The notes below the pieces were generated by a model. It searched no databases. It worked only from the letters and a program-made list of their open reading frames with translations, and was not told the origin of the DNA. Source: Nocardia brevicatena NBRC 12119 (GTDB taxonomy: Bacteria > Actinomycetota > Actinomycetes > Mycobacteriales > Mycobacteriaceae). Taken from it: a DNA stretch of 64,000 nucleotides. The DNA is taken from the NCBI RefSeq assembly GCF_000308495.1, contig NZ_BAFU01000052.1, positions 92,361 through 156,360 of the forward strand, read 5' to 3'. The first letter of the stretch is position 1, and each line of letters starts with the position of its first letter. Made by a program: the position numbers and the translations under genes. Of this stretch, positions 9,601 to 18,404 are shown piece by piece.

Positions 9601-12600
9601 GTCCCGGTGTCCACCGCGGTCACCGCCAGTCCCGGCAGTTCGAGTGTCGGCTGCTCGATGTTCTGGAACGACAGCATCACCTGGACGAGCGGATGGGTGC
9701 CCGAGCGGTCCGGGGCGATCTCCTCCACCACTCGCTCGAACGGGATATCGGCGTGGGCGAGGGCCGACAGGTCGGCGGCGCGGACCTGATCGAGCAGGGT
9801 ATGGAAGGTGGAGCCCGGATCGATCTCGGTGCGCGGGGCGAGGGTGTTGACGAACATTCCGACCAGATCGTCGAGGGCACGTTCGCCGCGACCGGCGACA
9901 GGCGTGCCGATGACGATATCTCCGCTGCCCGAAATCCGCCCCAGCAGCACCGCCAGCGCCGCGTGGAACACCATGAACAACGATGCGTTGTGATCGCGGG
10001 CGATCCCGCCCAGCCGCCCGTGCAACCGGGCCGGGACGGTGAGCGCGGTCGACCCACCGCGGGCCGACGGCGCCGAAGGACACGGACGGTCCAGCGGCAG
10101 CTCCAGCCGGCCGGTGTATCCGGCGAGGTGCGCGCGCCAATAGGACAGCTGCCGGGCGGCCACGGAGTCCGGGTCGTCGTAGCCGCCGATGACCCGGTGC
10201 TGCCAGAGCGTGTAGTCGGTGTATTGCACCGGCAGCGGCGCCCACTCCGGTGCGCCGCCGCCGGAGCGGGCGGTATAGGCGGTCACCAGGTCGCGGGCCA
10301 GGGGGGCCAGCGACGCCCCATCGGCACAGATATGGTGCACCACGATGACCAGTAGATGGTCCTCGCCGGAGCCGAAGAGCCGCAGTCGCACCGGCGACGC
10401 CGCGGTGATGTCGAAACCGGTGGACAGCACCCGGGCAAGGGTGTCGGTGATCTCATCGGTGCCGCCGGGTTCGACCGGGAGTCCGCCCGGCAGCACCGTG
10501 CTCACCGGCAGGGTCTCCTGATACGGCAGGCCGTCGGCATCGGCGGGGAACCGGGTGCGCAATACCTCGTGTCGCTCCAGCACATCACCGACCGCATGTT
10601 CCAGTGCCGTCGGATCGAGGACACCGGACAGCCGGATGGCGAACGGCAGATTGTAGGCGGCCGAATCCGGATCCATCCGGTTGAGCACCCACATTCGTTG
10701 CTGGGCGAGCGACAACGGAACGCGGTCGGGTCGAGGCAGCCGAACCAGCGGTGGCCGAACGGTTCCGGCGCCGGGACGCAGCCGCGCGGCGAGCGCGGCC
10801 ACTCGAGGCGCCTCGAACAGGTCGCGCACCCCGATCCGGGTGTCGAGCGCTTCGTTCAGCCGTGCCACCGCCCGCGTCGCGAGGAGCGAATTACCGCCGA
10901 GAGCGAAGAAATCGTCGTCGATTCCGATCCGTTCGACGCCGAGCAGTTCGGCGAACACATCGGCGACGGACCGCTCGGCGGTGGTGCGGGCCGGACGGTA
11001 TTCCGCGGTCTCGAACACCGGCTCCGGCAGGGCGCGGCGATCCACTTTGCCACTGGCGTTCACGGGGAGTTCCGGCAATACCACCATCGCGGACGGCACC
11101 ATGTAGTCGGGCAGCGCCCCGGCGAGAGCGGTCTGTAGCCGCCGCCGGTCGACGGTCTCATCCGAGCGGGGAACCACATATGCCACCAGCCGGTCGCCCC
11201 CGGGCGACGACAGCACCGTCGCGACCGCCTGCCCGACCGTCGGCTGCGCCCGCAGGACGCTCTCGATCTCGCCGAGTTCGATCCGCCGGCCGCGGATCTG
11301 CACCTGAAAATCGGTGCGGCCCAGATAATCCAGCACGGCCGGCCGACCCGCGTCCGGCGCCCGCCAGACGACCAGATCGCCGGTGCGGTACAGCCGGGTG
11401 CCGGTGCCGAACGGGTCGGCGACAAACCGCTGCGCCGTCGTTCCCGGCTGCTGCACATAGCCGCGCGCCAACTGCACACCGGCCACGTACAGTTCCCCCG
11501 GCACTCCGGCAGGCACCGAACGCAGCCGCGAATCCAGCACATAGACCCGGGTGTTCCAGCCCGGACGGCCGATCGTTACCGTCGAGTTCTCGTCCGGGCC
11601 CGCGGTCCAGGTGGTCACCGTGACCGTCGTCTCGGTGGGTCCGTACATATTGTGGACGCGAGCGTCGGTGACGGTGTGGATCGCTTGCACGGTATCCCGC
11701 GGCAGCGCTTCTCCACCGACGAACAGATCTCGCAGCTTCGGTAGCGATCCGGGCTCGATATGCGCCGCGACCATCTCCGCCATCGCGGGTACGAAATCGG
11801 TGGCGGTGACCCCGTGCTCGGCCATGGCCGCGACGAGATAGGCCGGGTCGCGATGCCCGTCCCGGTCGGCGACAACGAGTTTCGCCCCGGACGCCAGTGG
11901 CATGAGATTGCCCCAGAACGAGATGTCGAACGCCGTCGGCGACTTCTGCAGGTATACGTCCCCGGGGCCCATGGGATGGCGCTGCAGCATCCAGGTGATG
12001 TGGTTGTGGATCGCGCGGTGCGTGATCAGGACGCCTTTGGGGCGTCCGGTCGAGCCAGAGGTGAAGATCACGTACGCCGGGTGGTCGGGCAGAAGAGGGC
12101 GCAGCAGTTCGGTGGGGCACAGCGGCGTGCCGGAGATACGGTCCGGTACAGCCGTATTCAGGTCGAGGACCGGAATGTCCGGGGGGACCGGCACAGTATC
12201 GTCGGCCCGGCCGATCACGCACATTGGACGGGCGGTAACGAGTACATGGGCGATCCGCTCGGCCGGATGATCGGGGTCCACCGGCAGGTAGGCGCCGCCC
12301 GCGGTGAGGACCGCGTACATACCGACGAGATGGTCCACCGAGCGGCGTACCGTCAGCGCCACCAGGGACTCCGCGCCGACACCCCGATCGATCAGCACCC
12401 GGGCCAGTCGGTTCACCTGGGTGTCGAACTCCCGGTAGGCGAGCTCGGTCCCGGAATCGGCGATGGCCGGAGCGTCCGGATACCGGTCCACCGCCCGCCG
12501 ATAGGCGTCGAGTATCGGGCCCGGGGATAGTGGGTGTCGCGTGGTGTTCCAGTCGTGCAGGATGGTGGCGCGCTCGGCGGGATCGAGCAGGTCGATATCA

Positions 12601-15600
12601 CCCACCGGGCGGTCCACCGATTCGGTGACGGCGGTCAGGACCGCGGTGAGCCGGCGCGCGAATCCGGCGATGGTGGCCTCGTCGAACAGATCGGTGGCGT
12701 AGGTGAACGCCGCCGACATCCCGAGCGGGACCCGGTCCTGCTCGCGGGGGATCACGGTCAGTTCCAGATCGAATTTCGCCAGCGGCACCGCGGGTTCTAG
12801 GGCGGTGGCGGTCAGCTCCGGCAGCTCCAGCGTCGGGTAGGCGAAATTGTGGAAGTTGAACACCACCTGGAACAGCGGATGGTACGCGTTGGACCGCGTC
12901 GGGGCGAGCAGCTCCACCAGGCGTTCGAACGGCACGTCGGCATTGGCGAGTGCCTCGATATTATGGCCGCGCACCTGATGCAGCAGTTCGGCGAAGCTGA
13001 GGTCGAGATCGATATCGGTGCGCACCGCAAGGGTGTTGACGAACATGCCGATCAGATCGCCGAGCGCGGCATGGTCTCGACCCGCCGTCGCAGTACCGAC
13101 AGCGATATCGCAGGTTCCCGACAGGCGCGCCAACAGAAGCGCGAACGCCGCGTGCACCACCATGAACAGGGTCGAATCATGCTGCTGCGCCACGCGTTGC
13201 AGCCCCGCGTGCAGCGATACGTCGATGGGGAATTCGTAGGTGGCGCCGCGTCCGGAGAACACGGAGGGGCGGGGGCGGTCCGCGGGCAGGTCCAGGGTCT
13301 CCGGGAGATCGGCCAGGCGGTCCCGCCAGAATTCGAGCTGATGGGCCAGCAGCGAGTCGGGATCGTCTTCGGCGCCGAGCAGTTCACGCTGCCACAGGGT
13401 GTAGTCGGCGTAGTGCAGGGCCGGCGGGTCCCACGCGGGAGCGACGCCGGCGCGCCAGGACGAATAGGCGGTCATCAGGTCGCGGGCCAAGGGGACCAGG
13501 GACGATCCGTCACCGGCGATATGGTGGATCACGCAGATCAGTACGTGCTCGGTATCGCTCGTCCGCAGCAGGCACACCCGGATCGGCGGGGCGGCCGTGA
13601 CATCGAAACCCTGGAGCACCACGGTCGCCAGTTGTTCGGCCAGTTCCGTCTCGGCGACGGTGTGCACCGTCAGTTCGGGGAGCGCATCCGGCTCGGACGG
13701 GTCGTGGATATGTTGGCTGCCGATACCGTCGTGTTCCGGGTAGCTGGTGCGCAACACCTCGTGGCGCGCGACGAGTTCGGCGATTGCGGCACGCAACGCG
13801 GATACATCCAGTCGCCCGCTCAGTCGCACGGCGAGCGGAATATTGTTGTTCGCCGCCGCCGGGTCGAACCGATTGAGGAACCACATCCGCTGCTGGGCAT
13901 AGGACAGTGGGATTCGCTCCGGTCGCGGCATCGACCGCGGCGCGGCGGCGGGCACCGGCGACCGGTCCTTCTGCTCGTCCAGTCGAGCGGCGAGTTTCGA
14001 CACCGTCGACGCGTCGAATAGCCAGGCCACCGGAATCCGGCGTCCCAGCGCGGTACCGATCCGGGCCACGGCCTGCGTGGCGAGCAGGGAGTTGCCGCCG
14101 AGGTCGAAGAAGTCGTCGTCGGCGCCCACCGGCCGGTCATCCGACGGCAGCAGCAGTGCGGCGAAGGTGTCTGCCACCAGCTGCTCGGCGTATGTCGTCG
14201 GGGCGCGGAACCGACGGGTGCCCAGCGTCGGTTTCGGTAGGGCGGTGCGGTCCAGTTTCCCGACGGGGGTGAGCGGTAGTTCGTCGAGCACCATGATCGT
14301 GGCCGGGATCATGTACGCGGGTAGGGTCTTCGCCAGGAAGTCGGTGAGCTCGGCGGTATCGGGGCGTACCCGCCCGCCACCGGTCGCGGCGCGGGGCAGC
14401 ACATACGACACCAGTGCCTGCGCGCCGGAGGGCAGGGTGGCACCCAGGGTGGCAGCGTAGTCGATATCGGGGTGGTGGGTAAGGGCGTTGTCGATTTCGT
14501 CGAGTTCGATACGCAGACCACGGATCTTGACCTGGAAGTCGACTCGGCCGTGGTATTCCAGCTCGCCTGTCGGCGTGCGGCGAACCAGATCGCCGGTGCG
14601 GTACATGCGGGTGGCCGCGGTGCCTGTCCGGAACGGGTTGGCGATAAAACGTTCCGCTGTCAGCGCCGGTCGGCCGATGTATCCGAGGGCGAGGGCGGGG
14701 CCGGTCAGATACAGTTCGCCGACCACCCCCTCGGGTACCGGTCGGAGGTGGGTGTCGAGGATATAGGTGCCCATGGCGGGGATGGCAGTGCCGATATGAA
14801 CCGGGTCGCCCGGTGTCAGCGCGTCGGTGCCGGTGGCGATGATCGTGGCCTCCGTCGGCCCGTACAGATTGTGGACGGAGCATCCGGGCCGCGTCCATCG
14901 CGCGACCAGTTCCGGACCCAACCGGTCCCCGCCGCAGACGATCGTGCGTAACTCGTTCGGGCAGCTCGGGTCCAGCGATTCCAACACGCTCGGCGTGATG
15001 AACAGATGCGTGATCCGCTGCCGGTGCAGCAGTTCGGTGAGTTCGGCGCCGCCGAAGACGGTCGGTACCACCAGGGTGGCTCCGGCGGAGAACGTGAGCA
15101 GCATCTCGATCAGCGAAAAGTCGAAGCTGGGTGAGCACAGCTGGACGATCCGGGACTCCCGGGTCACCCCGCGGCGGGATATCTCGGACTCGACGAGCCC
15201 CGCCAGACCGGTATGGGTGACCGCCACCCCTTTGGGGCGCCCGGTCGAACCGGACGTGAAGATGACATACGCGATGTGCTGCGCCGTCACCGGGCGCAGA
15301 CGATCGGCGTAGGACACCGGATGTGCCGGGCGCATAGCGATCCGGCAATGTTGGATGGGATCGTCCAGTTCGATCCACTCGACTCCGGTGGTGGTCCGAA
15401 CGGTGTGATATGTCGTGACCGTGATACCGAGCGTTACACCCGAGTCGGTGATCATATGCGCGATCCGGTCCGCCGGATAGGTGGGGTCGATCGGTACGTA
15501 GGCCGCGCCCGTTTTCGCCACCGCCCAGACCGCCAGGACCAGTTCCATCGACCGGGGAAGTGCCACGGCGACGAAATCCCCCGGGCCTACGCCGTGACCG

Positions 15601-15806
15601 ATGAGATGACGCGCCAGTCGTGAGGACTCTTCGTCGAGCTCCCGGTAGGTGAGCTCCCGCCGGCCGGTGGGGTCTCCGGTCGGATCGAATCGGACTGCCA
15701 CCGCGTCGAATGCCGTGTCCACGGCAGCGGTCAACAGCTGGCCGAACAGTGGGTGCCGTGATCGGGTGTGCTGGACGCGGCGTACGGAGCGACGGGTTGG
15801 GGCCAT
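6636..15806 (-). CDS. Trimodular non-ribosomal peptide synthetase A-T-C-A-T-C-A-T-TE
   Basis: A cytoplasmic enzyme of 3056 residues from the ATG at 15806. That start is chosen because the paralogue begins identically; an in-frame GTG five codons upstream, and other upstream starts, remain possible. Domains are adenylation 1 (about 20-520), carrier 1 (Ser573 in LGGNSLL), condensation 1 (630-1065, HHIAGDG at 761), adenylation 2 (1095-1590), carrier 2 (Ser1640), condensation 2 (1693-2135, HHICADG at 1824), adenylation 3 (2163-2683), carrier 3 (Ser2730), thioesterase (2780-3046, Ser2862 in AWSFGG, His3019). The pocket of adenylation 3 reads D-F-W-N-I-G-M-V-H, the classic threonine code. Adenylation 1 reads D-F-I-F-V-G-L-I-I and adenylation 2 D-I-W-D-F-G-M-V-T, which I cannot assign. 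There is no starter condensation domain and no epimerase. It should build a tripeptide, or an oligomer of one, ending in Thr, released by the thioesterase. No MbtH protein or exporter is adjacent. Confidence 0.95.
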   Translation of the reverse strand: MAPTRRSVRRVQHTRSRHPLFGQLLTAAVDTAFDAVAVRFDPTGDPTGRRELTYRELDEESSRLARHLIGHGVGPGDFVAVALPRSMELVLAVWAVAKTGAAYVPIDPTYPADRIAHMITDSGVTLGITVTTYHTVRTTTGVEWIELDDPIQHCRIAMRPAHPVSYADRLRPVTAQHIAYVIFTSGSTGRPKGVAVTHTGLAGLVESEISRRGVTRESRIVQLCSPSFDFSLIEMLLTFSAGATLVVPTVFGGAELTELLHRQRITHLFITPSVLESLDPSCPNELRTIVCGGDRLGPELVARWTRPGCSVHNLYGPTEATIIATGTDALTPGDPVHIGTAIPAMGTYILDTHLRPVPEGVVGELYLTGPALALGYIGRPALTAERFIANPFRTGTAATRMYRTGDLVRRTPTGELEYHGRVDFQVKIRGLRIELDEIDNALTHHPDIDYAATLGATLPSGAQALVSYVLPRAATGGGRVRPDTAELTDFLAKTLPAYMIPATIMVLDELPLTPVGKLDRTALPKPTLGTRRFRAPTTYAEQLVADTFAALLLPSDDRPVGADDDFFDLGGNSLLATQAVARIGTALGRRIPVAWLFDASTVSKLAARLDEQKDRSPVPAAAPRSMPRPERIPLSYAQQRMWFLNRFDPAAANNNIPLAVRLSGRLDVSALRAAIAELVARHEVLRTSYPEHDGIGSQHIHDPSEPDALPELTVHTVAETELAEQLATVVLQGFDVTAAPPIRVCLLRTSDTEHVLICVIHHIAGDGSSLVPLARDLMTAYSSWRAGVAPAWDPPALHYADYTLWQRELLGAEDDPDSLLAHQLEFWRDRLADLPETLDLPADRPRPSVFSGRGATYEFPIDVSLHAGLQRVAQQHDSTLFMVVHAAFALLLARLSGTCDIAVGTATAGRDHAALGDLIGMFVNTLAVRTDIDLDLSFAELLHQVRGHNIEALANADVPFERLVELLAPTRSNAYHPLFQVVFNFHNFAYPTLELPELTATALEPAVPLAKFDLELTVIPREQDRVPLGMSAAFTYATDLFDEATIAGFARRLTAVLTAVTESVDRPVGDIDLLDPAERATILHDWNTTRHPLSPGPILDAYRRAVDRYPDAPAIADSGTELAYREFDTQVNRLARVLIDRGVGAESLVALTVRRSVDHLVGMYAVLTAGGAYLPVDPDHPAERIAHVLVTARPMCVIGRADDTVPVPPDIPVLDLNTAVPDRISGTPLCPTELLRPLLPDHPAYVIFTSGSTGRPKGVLITHRAIHNHITWMLQRHPMGPGDVYLQKSPTAFDISFWGNLMPLASGAKLVVADRDGHRDPAYLVAAMAEHGVTATDFVPAMAEMVAAHIEPGSLPKLRDLFVGGEALPRDTVQAIHTVTDARVHNMYGPTETTVTVTTWTAGPDENSTVTIGRPGWNTRVYVLDSRLRSVPAGVPGELYVAGVQLARGYVQQPGTTAQRFVADPFGTGTRLYRTGDLVVWRAPDAGRPAVLDYLGRTDFQVQIRGRRIELGEIESVLRAQPTVGQAVATVLSSPGGDRLVAYVVPRSDETVDRRRLQTALAGALPDYMVPSAMVVLPELPVNASGKVDRRALPEPVFETAEYRPARTTAERSVADVFAELLGVERIGIDDDFFALGGNSLLATRAVARLNEALDTRIGVRDLFEAPRVAALAARLRPGAGTVRPPLVRLPRPDRVPLSLAQQRMWVLNRMDPDSAAYNLPFAIRLSGVLDPTALEHAVGDVLERHEVLRTRFPADADGLPYQETLPVSTVLPGGLPVEPGGTDEITDTLARVLSTGFDITAASPVRLRLFGSGEDHLLVIVVHHICADGASLAPLARDLVTAYTARSGGGAPEWAPLPVQYTDYTLWQHRVIGGYDDPDSVAARQLSYWRAHLAGYTGRLELPLDRPCPSAPSARGGSTALTVPARLHGRLGGIARDHNASLFMVFHAALAVLLGRISGSGDIVIGTPVAGRGERALDDLVGMFVNTLAPRTEIDPGSTFHTLLDQVRAADLSALAHADIPFERVVEEIAPDRSGTHPLVQVMLSFQNIEQPTLELPGLAVTAVDTGTVTAKFDLQVIVEPRSTGDGSPAEVEVVFIHATDLFDDSTVRALARRFERILSAVAADPAAAVGDIDILDSDEGRPLHTAAICHTPLRQFEPSATTLPELVGAQARLHPEATAVRFGTASVSFDALQRHANRIARALIATGAGPESLVAVAVPRTELLPIALLGVLTAGAAYLPIDLTYPAERLEFVLTDANPVCVLTTAEHRSQLPDTGASAVPIDEILAEDADFDDEPVTDADRTVPLRPDNLAYVIYTSGSTGVPKGVGVTHRNAAELFANTRPLFGFDTADVWTLFHSFAFDFSVWELWGALTTGGSVVVVDHATSRSPELFHQLLVRERVTVLNQTPSAFYQLADADADPTAGDLALRYVIFGGEALDPRKLRRWYDRRTGSSAPRLVNMYGITETTVHVSFLPLDETAAGTPGSPIGGPLPGLATPVLDARLHPAPFGAPGEIHVTGHQLSRGYLGRPGLTATRFVANPFGPSGSRMYRSGDIARLVRGGTAELPAADEPGCIDIGLAYLRRGDQQVQLRGFRIELGEVEAALLRCPGVRQAVATVHSATTVGERLIAYVVPTAGADLDPVDLRVRISDRLADYMVPAVVMVIDGLPLTPNGKLDRRALPAPQFRTHAYRAPATAVERTVTDIFAEVLGVDRYGMDDNFFEHGGNSLVAVKLTARLSEALGTRIPVMRVFSAPTPADLLAHTDGGSVDTEAAFDLLLPLRPAGSSAPLFCIHPVSGISWSYAGLAAYLPPDRPLYGLQTPALAVDAELPDSIETWATHYLELIRSVQPTGPYHLLAWSFGGVIAHEMAVQFQRAGEQVALIAVMDAYMHDPSGTLTSTVAGNAAQVPVAELLGGLLGEQAGDLGNLADLDWTTLPGLVAELPEPFASFGADRVARILDAAAHSVQLRSIYRPAVYRGDVVYFTAAVDDPTGCVGASLWAEIVDGTVHNVAVPTTHWRMTSASGLARIAEVLTVRWDTGLVDTGTAIAAINGE

Positions 15807-16389
15807 GCGGTGCGGTATCACTCTCTGGTCGATCACGGTCCGCTCTCGTGCGGATCGCCGAGCGTGCCGGAACGCGCGTGATCCACATCGGGAACGTGGG
15901 TGAGACCTTAGCGAACAGAGCCGGGCCGACAGGCGGCTATGCCCCGAACGCATGGGGGTTGTGGGGCCGGTGGTGGTCGTCGGTGGGAACGTGGAACGGC
16001 ATCGTCCACGGATCTCGGGTGGTTCCCGATTCGGGGTGCGCCCGAGGTGCGGTGCCTCATGAGACGAAACTCATAATTTTTCTGTAATGGCTATGACTGT
16101 CGGCCCCTCGCGCATAGGTCACGGCGTCGGCCGGATGGGTCGGGCCGGGGATGGCGATTCGCGCGTGGGGTGAGGCGTTTTCGTGTCTTCGCATGATGTT
16201 CCGATGCCCGAAACATTACGTTTGCTGTATCGTTGCCATTTGTATCAGACGTGGTACGCAGCTTCGGAGTGTTGGACGAAAATCGTTTTTTTGTACCACT
16301 TTCCAACTGCTCTTCCTCTGTTTCGCTGTCATTTCTTCGATTGCTGATCGTTGACTATAGGCGGTTCGGGATGAAAGGTGGTGAGTGGG
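15807..16389. promoter_or_regulatory. Divergent promoter region of the NRPS and monooxygenase genes
   Basis: This 580-bp region separates the divergent NRPS and monooxygenase starts. From 16050 to 16370 it is unusually AT-rich for this genome, including the run CATAATTTTTCTGTAATGG near 16070-16090. An inverted repeat ATGAG-N6-CTCAT lies at 16059-16074. It probably holds both promoters and a regulator-binding site. I could not fix -10/-35 boxes with confidence and saw no iron-box-like sequence. Confidence 0.4.
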
Positions 16390-17871
16390 ATGTCGGATTA
16401 CCGGGTGGCAGTGGTCGGAGCCGGGTTCGGTGGGATCGGGATGGGCGTCGCCCTGAGGCGCGCGGGTATCGATGACTTCGTGATCCTCGAGAAGGGGGTC
16501 GATATCGGCGGTGTCTGGCGGGACAACACCTACCCCGGATGTGACTGCGACGTTCCCTCCCACCTGTACTCGTTCTCCTTCGCCCCCTATCGCAGCCGCC
16601 GCATCCGATACCCGGGACAGGCCGAGATTCTCGACTACCTGTGGCGGGTCGCCGACGAGCACGGTCTGCGGCCATATATCCGACCGGCCACCGCCGTCAC
16701 AGAGGCCGCCTACCTCGACGGCCGTGGCCGCTGGGAACTGACCACTGCTACCGGTCAGCGGCTCGTGGCCGAGATGGTGGTATTCGCGGTGGGGCAGCTG
16801 CACCGCCCTTACATTCCGCAACTGCCGTGGGTATCCGCTTTCGCGGGCCCGGCCTTTCACACGGCTCGCTGGGAGCACGACCACGATCTGCGCGGCCGGG
16901 ATATCGCGGTGATCGGCACCGGGTCCAGTGCCGCCCAGGCTCTACCCGCCCTCGTCCGCGCCGCTCGCCGGGTACGGGTATTCCAACGCACCCCGCACTG
17001 GGTGCTGCCCAAACCCGGCTCGGAATTCGGTCCGGTCTGCCGTGTCGCGCTGGGGGCTCCGGGAGCGCACCGCCTGTATCGGGCACTACTCCACCGCGGT
17101 GCCGACACGGTTCTGGCCCCGGTGATGCACCGTGGCTGGTCGGCGCGTCCCGTCGAATGGTTCGCCCGTGGCTATCTGCGGTGGCAGGTGCCGGATCCGG
17201 AACTGCGCGCACACCTCACCCCCGACTATCCCATAGGCGGTAAGCGCATCGTGATCGACAGCCATTACTACCGGACCCTGCGTCGTCCCGATGTCGACTT
17301 GATCACCGCGCGGATCCGGCGACCGCACGCCGACGGAATCGAAACCGTCGACGTCCGCCGGCATCCGGCGGACGTGCTCGTCTACGCGACCGGCTTCCGG
17401 GCACCGGAGTTCCTGGTACCGATCGCCGTATACAGCCGCGGCGGGGTGTCGCTGCATCAACAGTGGAGCCGTGGTGCCCGCGCGTTTCTCGGTGTGGCCG
17501 TCCGGGGCTACCCCAACGCGTTCCTCATCGCCGGCCCGAACACCTTCAACCCCGCGGGCAGCAATCCCACCATGAAGGAGTACCAGATCGACTACATCAT
17601 CCGCTGTCTGCGATGGCGTGAGGAAATCGGTGCCGCCGCGATAGAAGTCGATACCGACGCGATGCTCGCGCATCAATCGTGGTTGGATCGTGCGCTGCGG
17701 CGCACTGTATGGGCCGCCACCGGCAGCAGTTGGTACAAGCACTCCAGTGGCCGGATCACCAACCCCTGGCCGGCCTCGGCCCGGGAATACGCCCGGATGC
17801 TCCGGCATTCGCCGGGGGAATCGTTCGGGCCCGTCCCGGAGGACGTCCGGGACGCGAGCGTTCGGACGTGA
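16390..17871 (+). CDS. Flavin-containing Baeyer-Villiger-type monooxygenase
   Basis: The protein has 493 residues from the ATG at 16390, preceded by AAAGGTGG. A GTG at 16378 is also in frame but would overlap this ribosome-binding site. It has an N-terminal FAD-binding GxGxxG (GAGFGGIG, residues 10-17) and a second NADPH-binding GTGSSA near residue 176. Between them is the Baeyer-Villiger fingerprint FxGxxxHTxxW (FAGPAFHTARW, residues 151-161). A later ATG motif (VYATGF) is also conserved. Family members insert oxygen next to a ketone or oxidise S/N atoms using NADPH and O2. Placement opposite the peptide synthetase raises the possibility that it tailors the peptide, but it could equally be an independent catabolic enzyme, since this class is numerous in Nocardia and Rhodococcus. 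The substrate is unknown. Confidence 0.85.
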   Translation: MSDYRVAVVGAGFGGIGMGVALRRAGIDDFVILEKGVDIGGVWRDNTYPGCDCDVPSHLYSFSFAPYRSRRIRYPGQAEILDYLWRVADEHGLRPYIRPATAVTEAAYLDGRGRWELTTATGQRLVAEMVVFAVGQLHRPYIPQLPWVSAFAGPAFHTARWEHDHDLRGRDIAVIGTGSSAAQALPALVRAARRVRVFQRTPHWVLPKPGSEFGPVCRVALGAPGAHRLYRALLHRGADTVLAPVMHRGWSARPVEWFARGYLRWQVPDPELRAHLTPDYPIGGKRIVIDSHYYRTLRRPDVDLITARIRRPHADGIETVDVRRHPADVLVYATGFRAPEFLVPIAVYSRGGVSLHQQWSRGARAFLGVAVRGYPNAFLIAGPNTFNPAGSNPTMKEYQIDYIIRCLRWREEIGAAAIEVDTDAMLAHQSWLDRALRRTVWAATGSSWYKHSSGRITNPWPASAREYARMLRHSPGESFGPVPEDVRDASVRT

Positions 17872-17963
17872 GGACCTTCCTGAGCTGCTCTCGCCGAACT
17901 CCGCGCCGGGGAGAGCGTGACGAGTCCGGTGGCGGAGCCACCCGGGTTCCATACACTGGCCGC

Positions 17964-18296
17964 ATGCTCGTTCGGCAGCTGATCGCTGTATCCGTTCTCG
18001 TCTGCTCCGTATCGCTCGGCACGGTCGCCTGTAGTACCACCGGGCCCGGTACGAAGAGCGAATGCAATATCGGCGGCTGCACGATCACCTTCGATCGCGG
18101 TGTGAACGCCAAGATCAGCGTGCTCGGCGTCGATGCCGAGCTCACTGCCGTGGAGGGGAATATGGTGACATTGACCGTGGCGGGGCGGGAGGTCACCGTG
18201 CCGGCGGGGGAAAGTCGGCAGGCGGAGGGTATGAACCTCACCGTGCAGGAGGTCACCCCTGAACAGGTCGTGGTCAAGATCGCCACCGGTCTCTGA
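17964..18296 (+). CDS. Small secreted lipoprotein
   Basis: The protein has 110 residues. The ATG at 17964 is chosen because it directly precedes a signal peptide (MLVRQLIAVSVLVCSVSLG) that ends in a lipobox-like GTVAC, so Cys22 should be lipidated and the protein anchored outside the membrane. The mature part is about 85 residues, starts with two cysteines (SECNIGGCTITF) that may form a disulfide, and has alternating hydrophobic strands ending in EQVVVKIATGL, suggesting a small beta domain. No family is recognised. It follows the monooxygenase by 92 bp on the same strand and may or may not be co-transcribed with it. Confidence 0.75.
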   Translation: MLVRQLIAVSVLVCSVSLGTVACSTTGPGTKSECNIGGCTITFDRGVNAKISVLGVDAELTAVEGNMVTLTVAGREVTVPAGESRQAEGMNLTVQEVTPEQVVVKIATGL

Positions 18297-18404
18297 GCAA
18301 CCACCGTGCCGCCGAGGGTGGGGTGACCGGGAAATCGTTCTCTGTCCTCGGCCACGCCGTACACTCGCCCAGAAAGTAGAACCTGTTTCAAAAGGTGGTG
18401 TGCG

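Noticed and set aside
15807-16389. Iron-box control of the NRPS genes (siderophore cluster)
   Set aside because: No TTAGGTTAGGCTAACCTAA-like sequence was found upstream of the NRPS genes, and no salicylate, hydroxamate or siderophore-transport genes are nearby.
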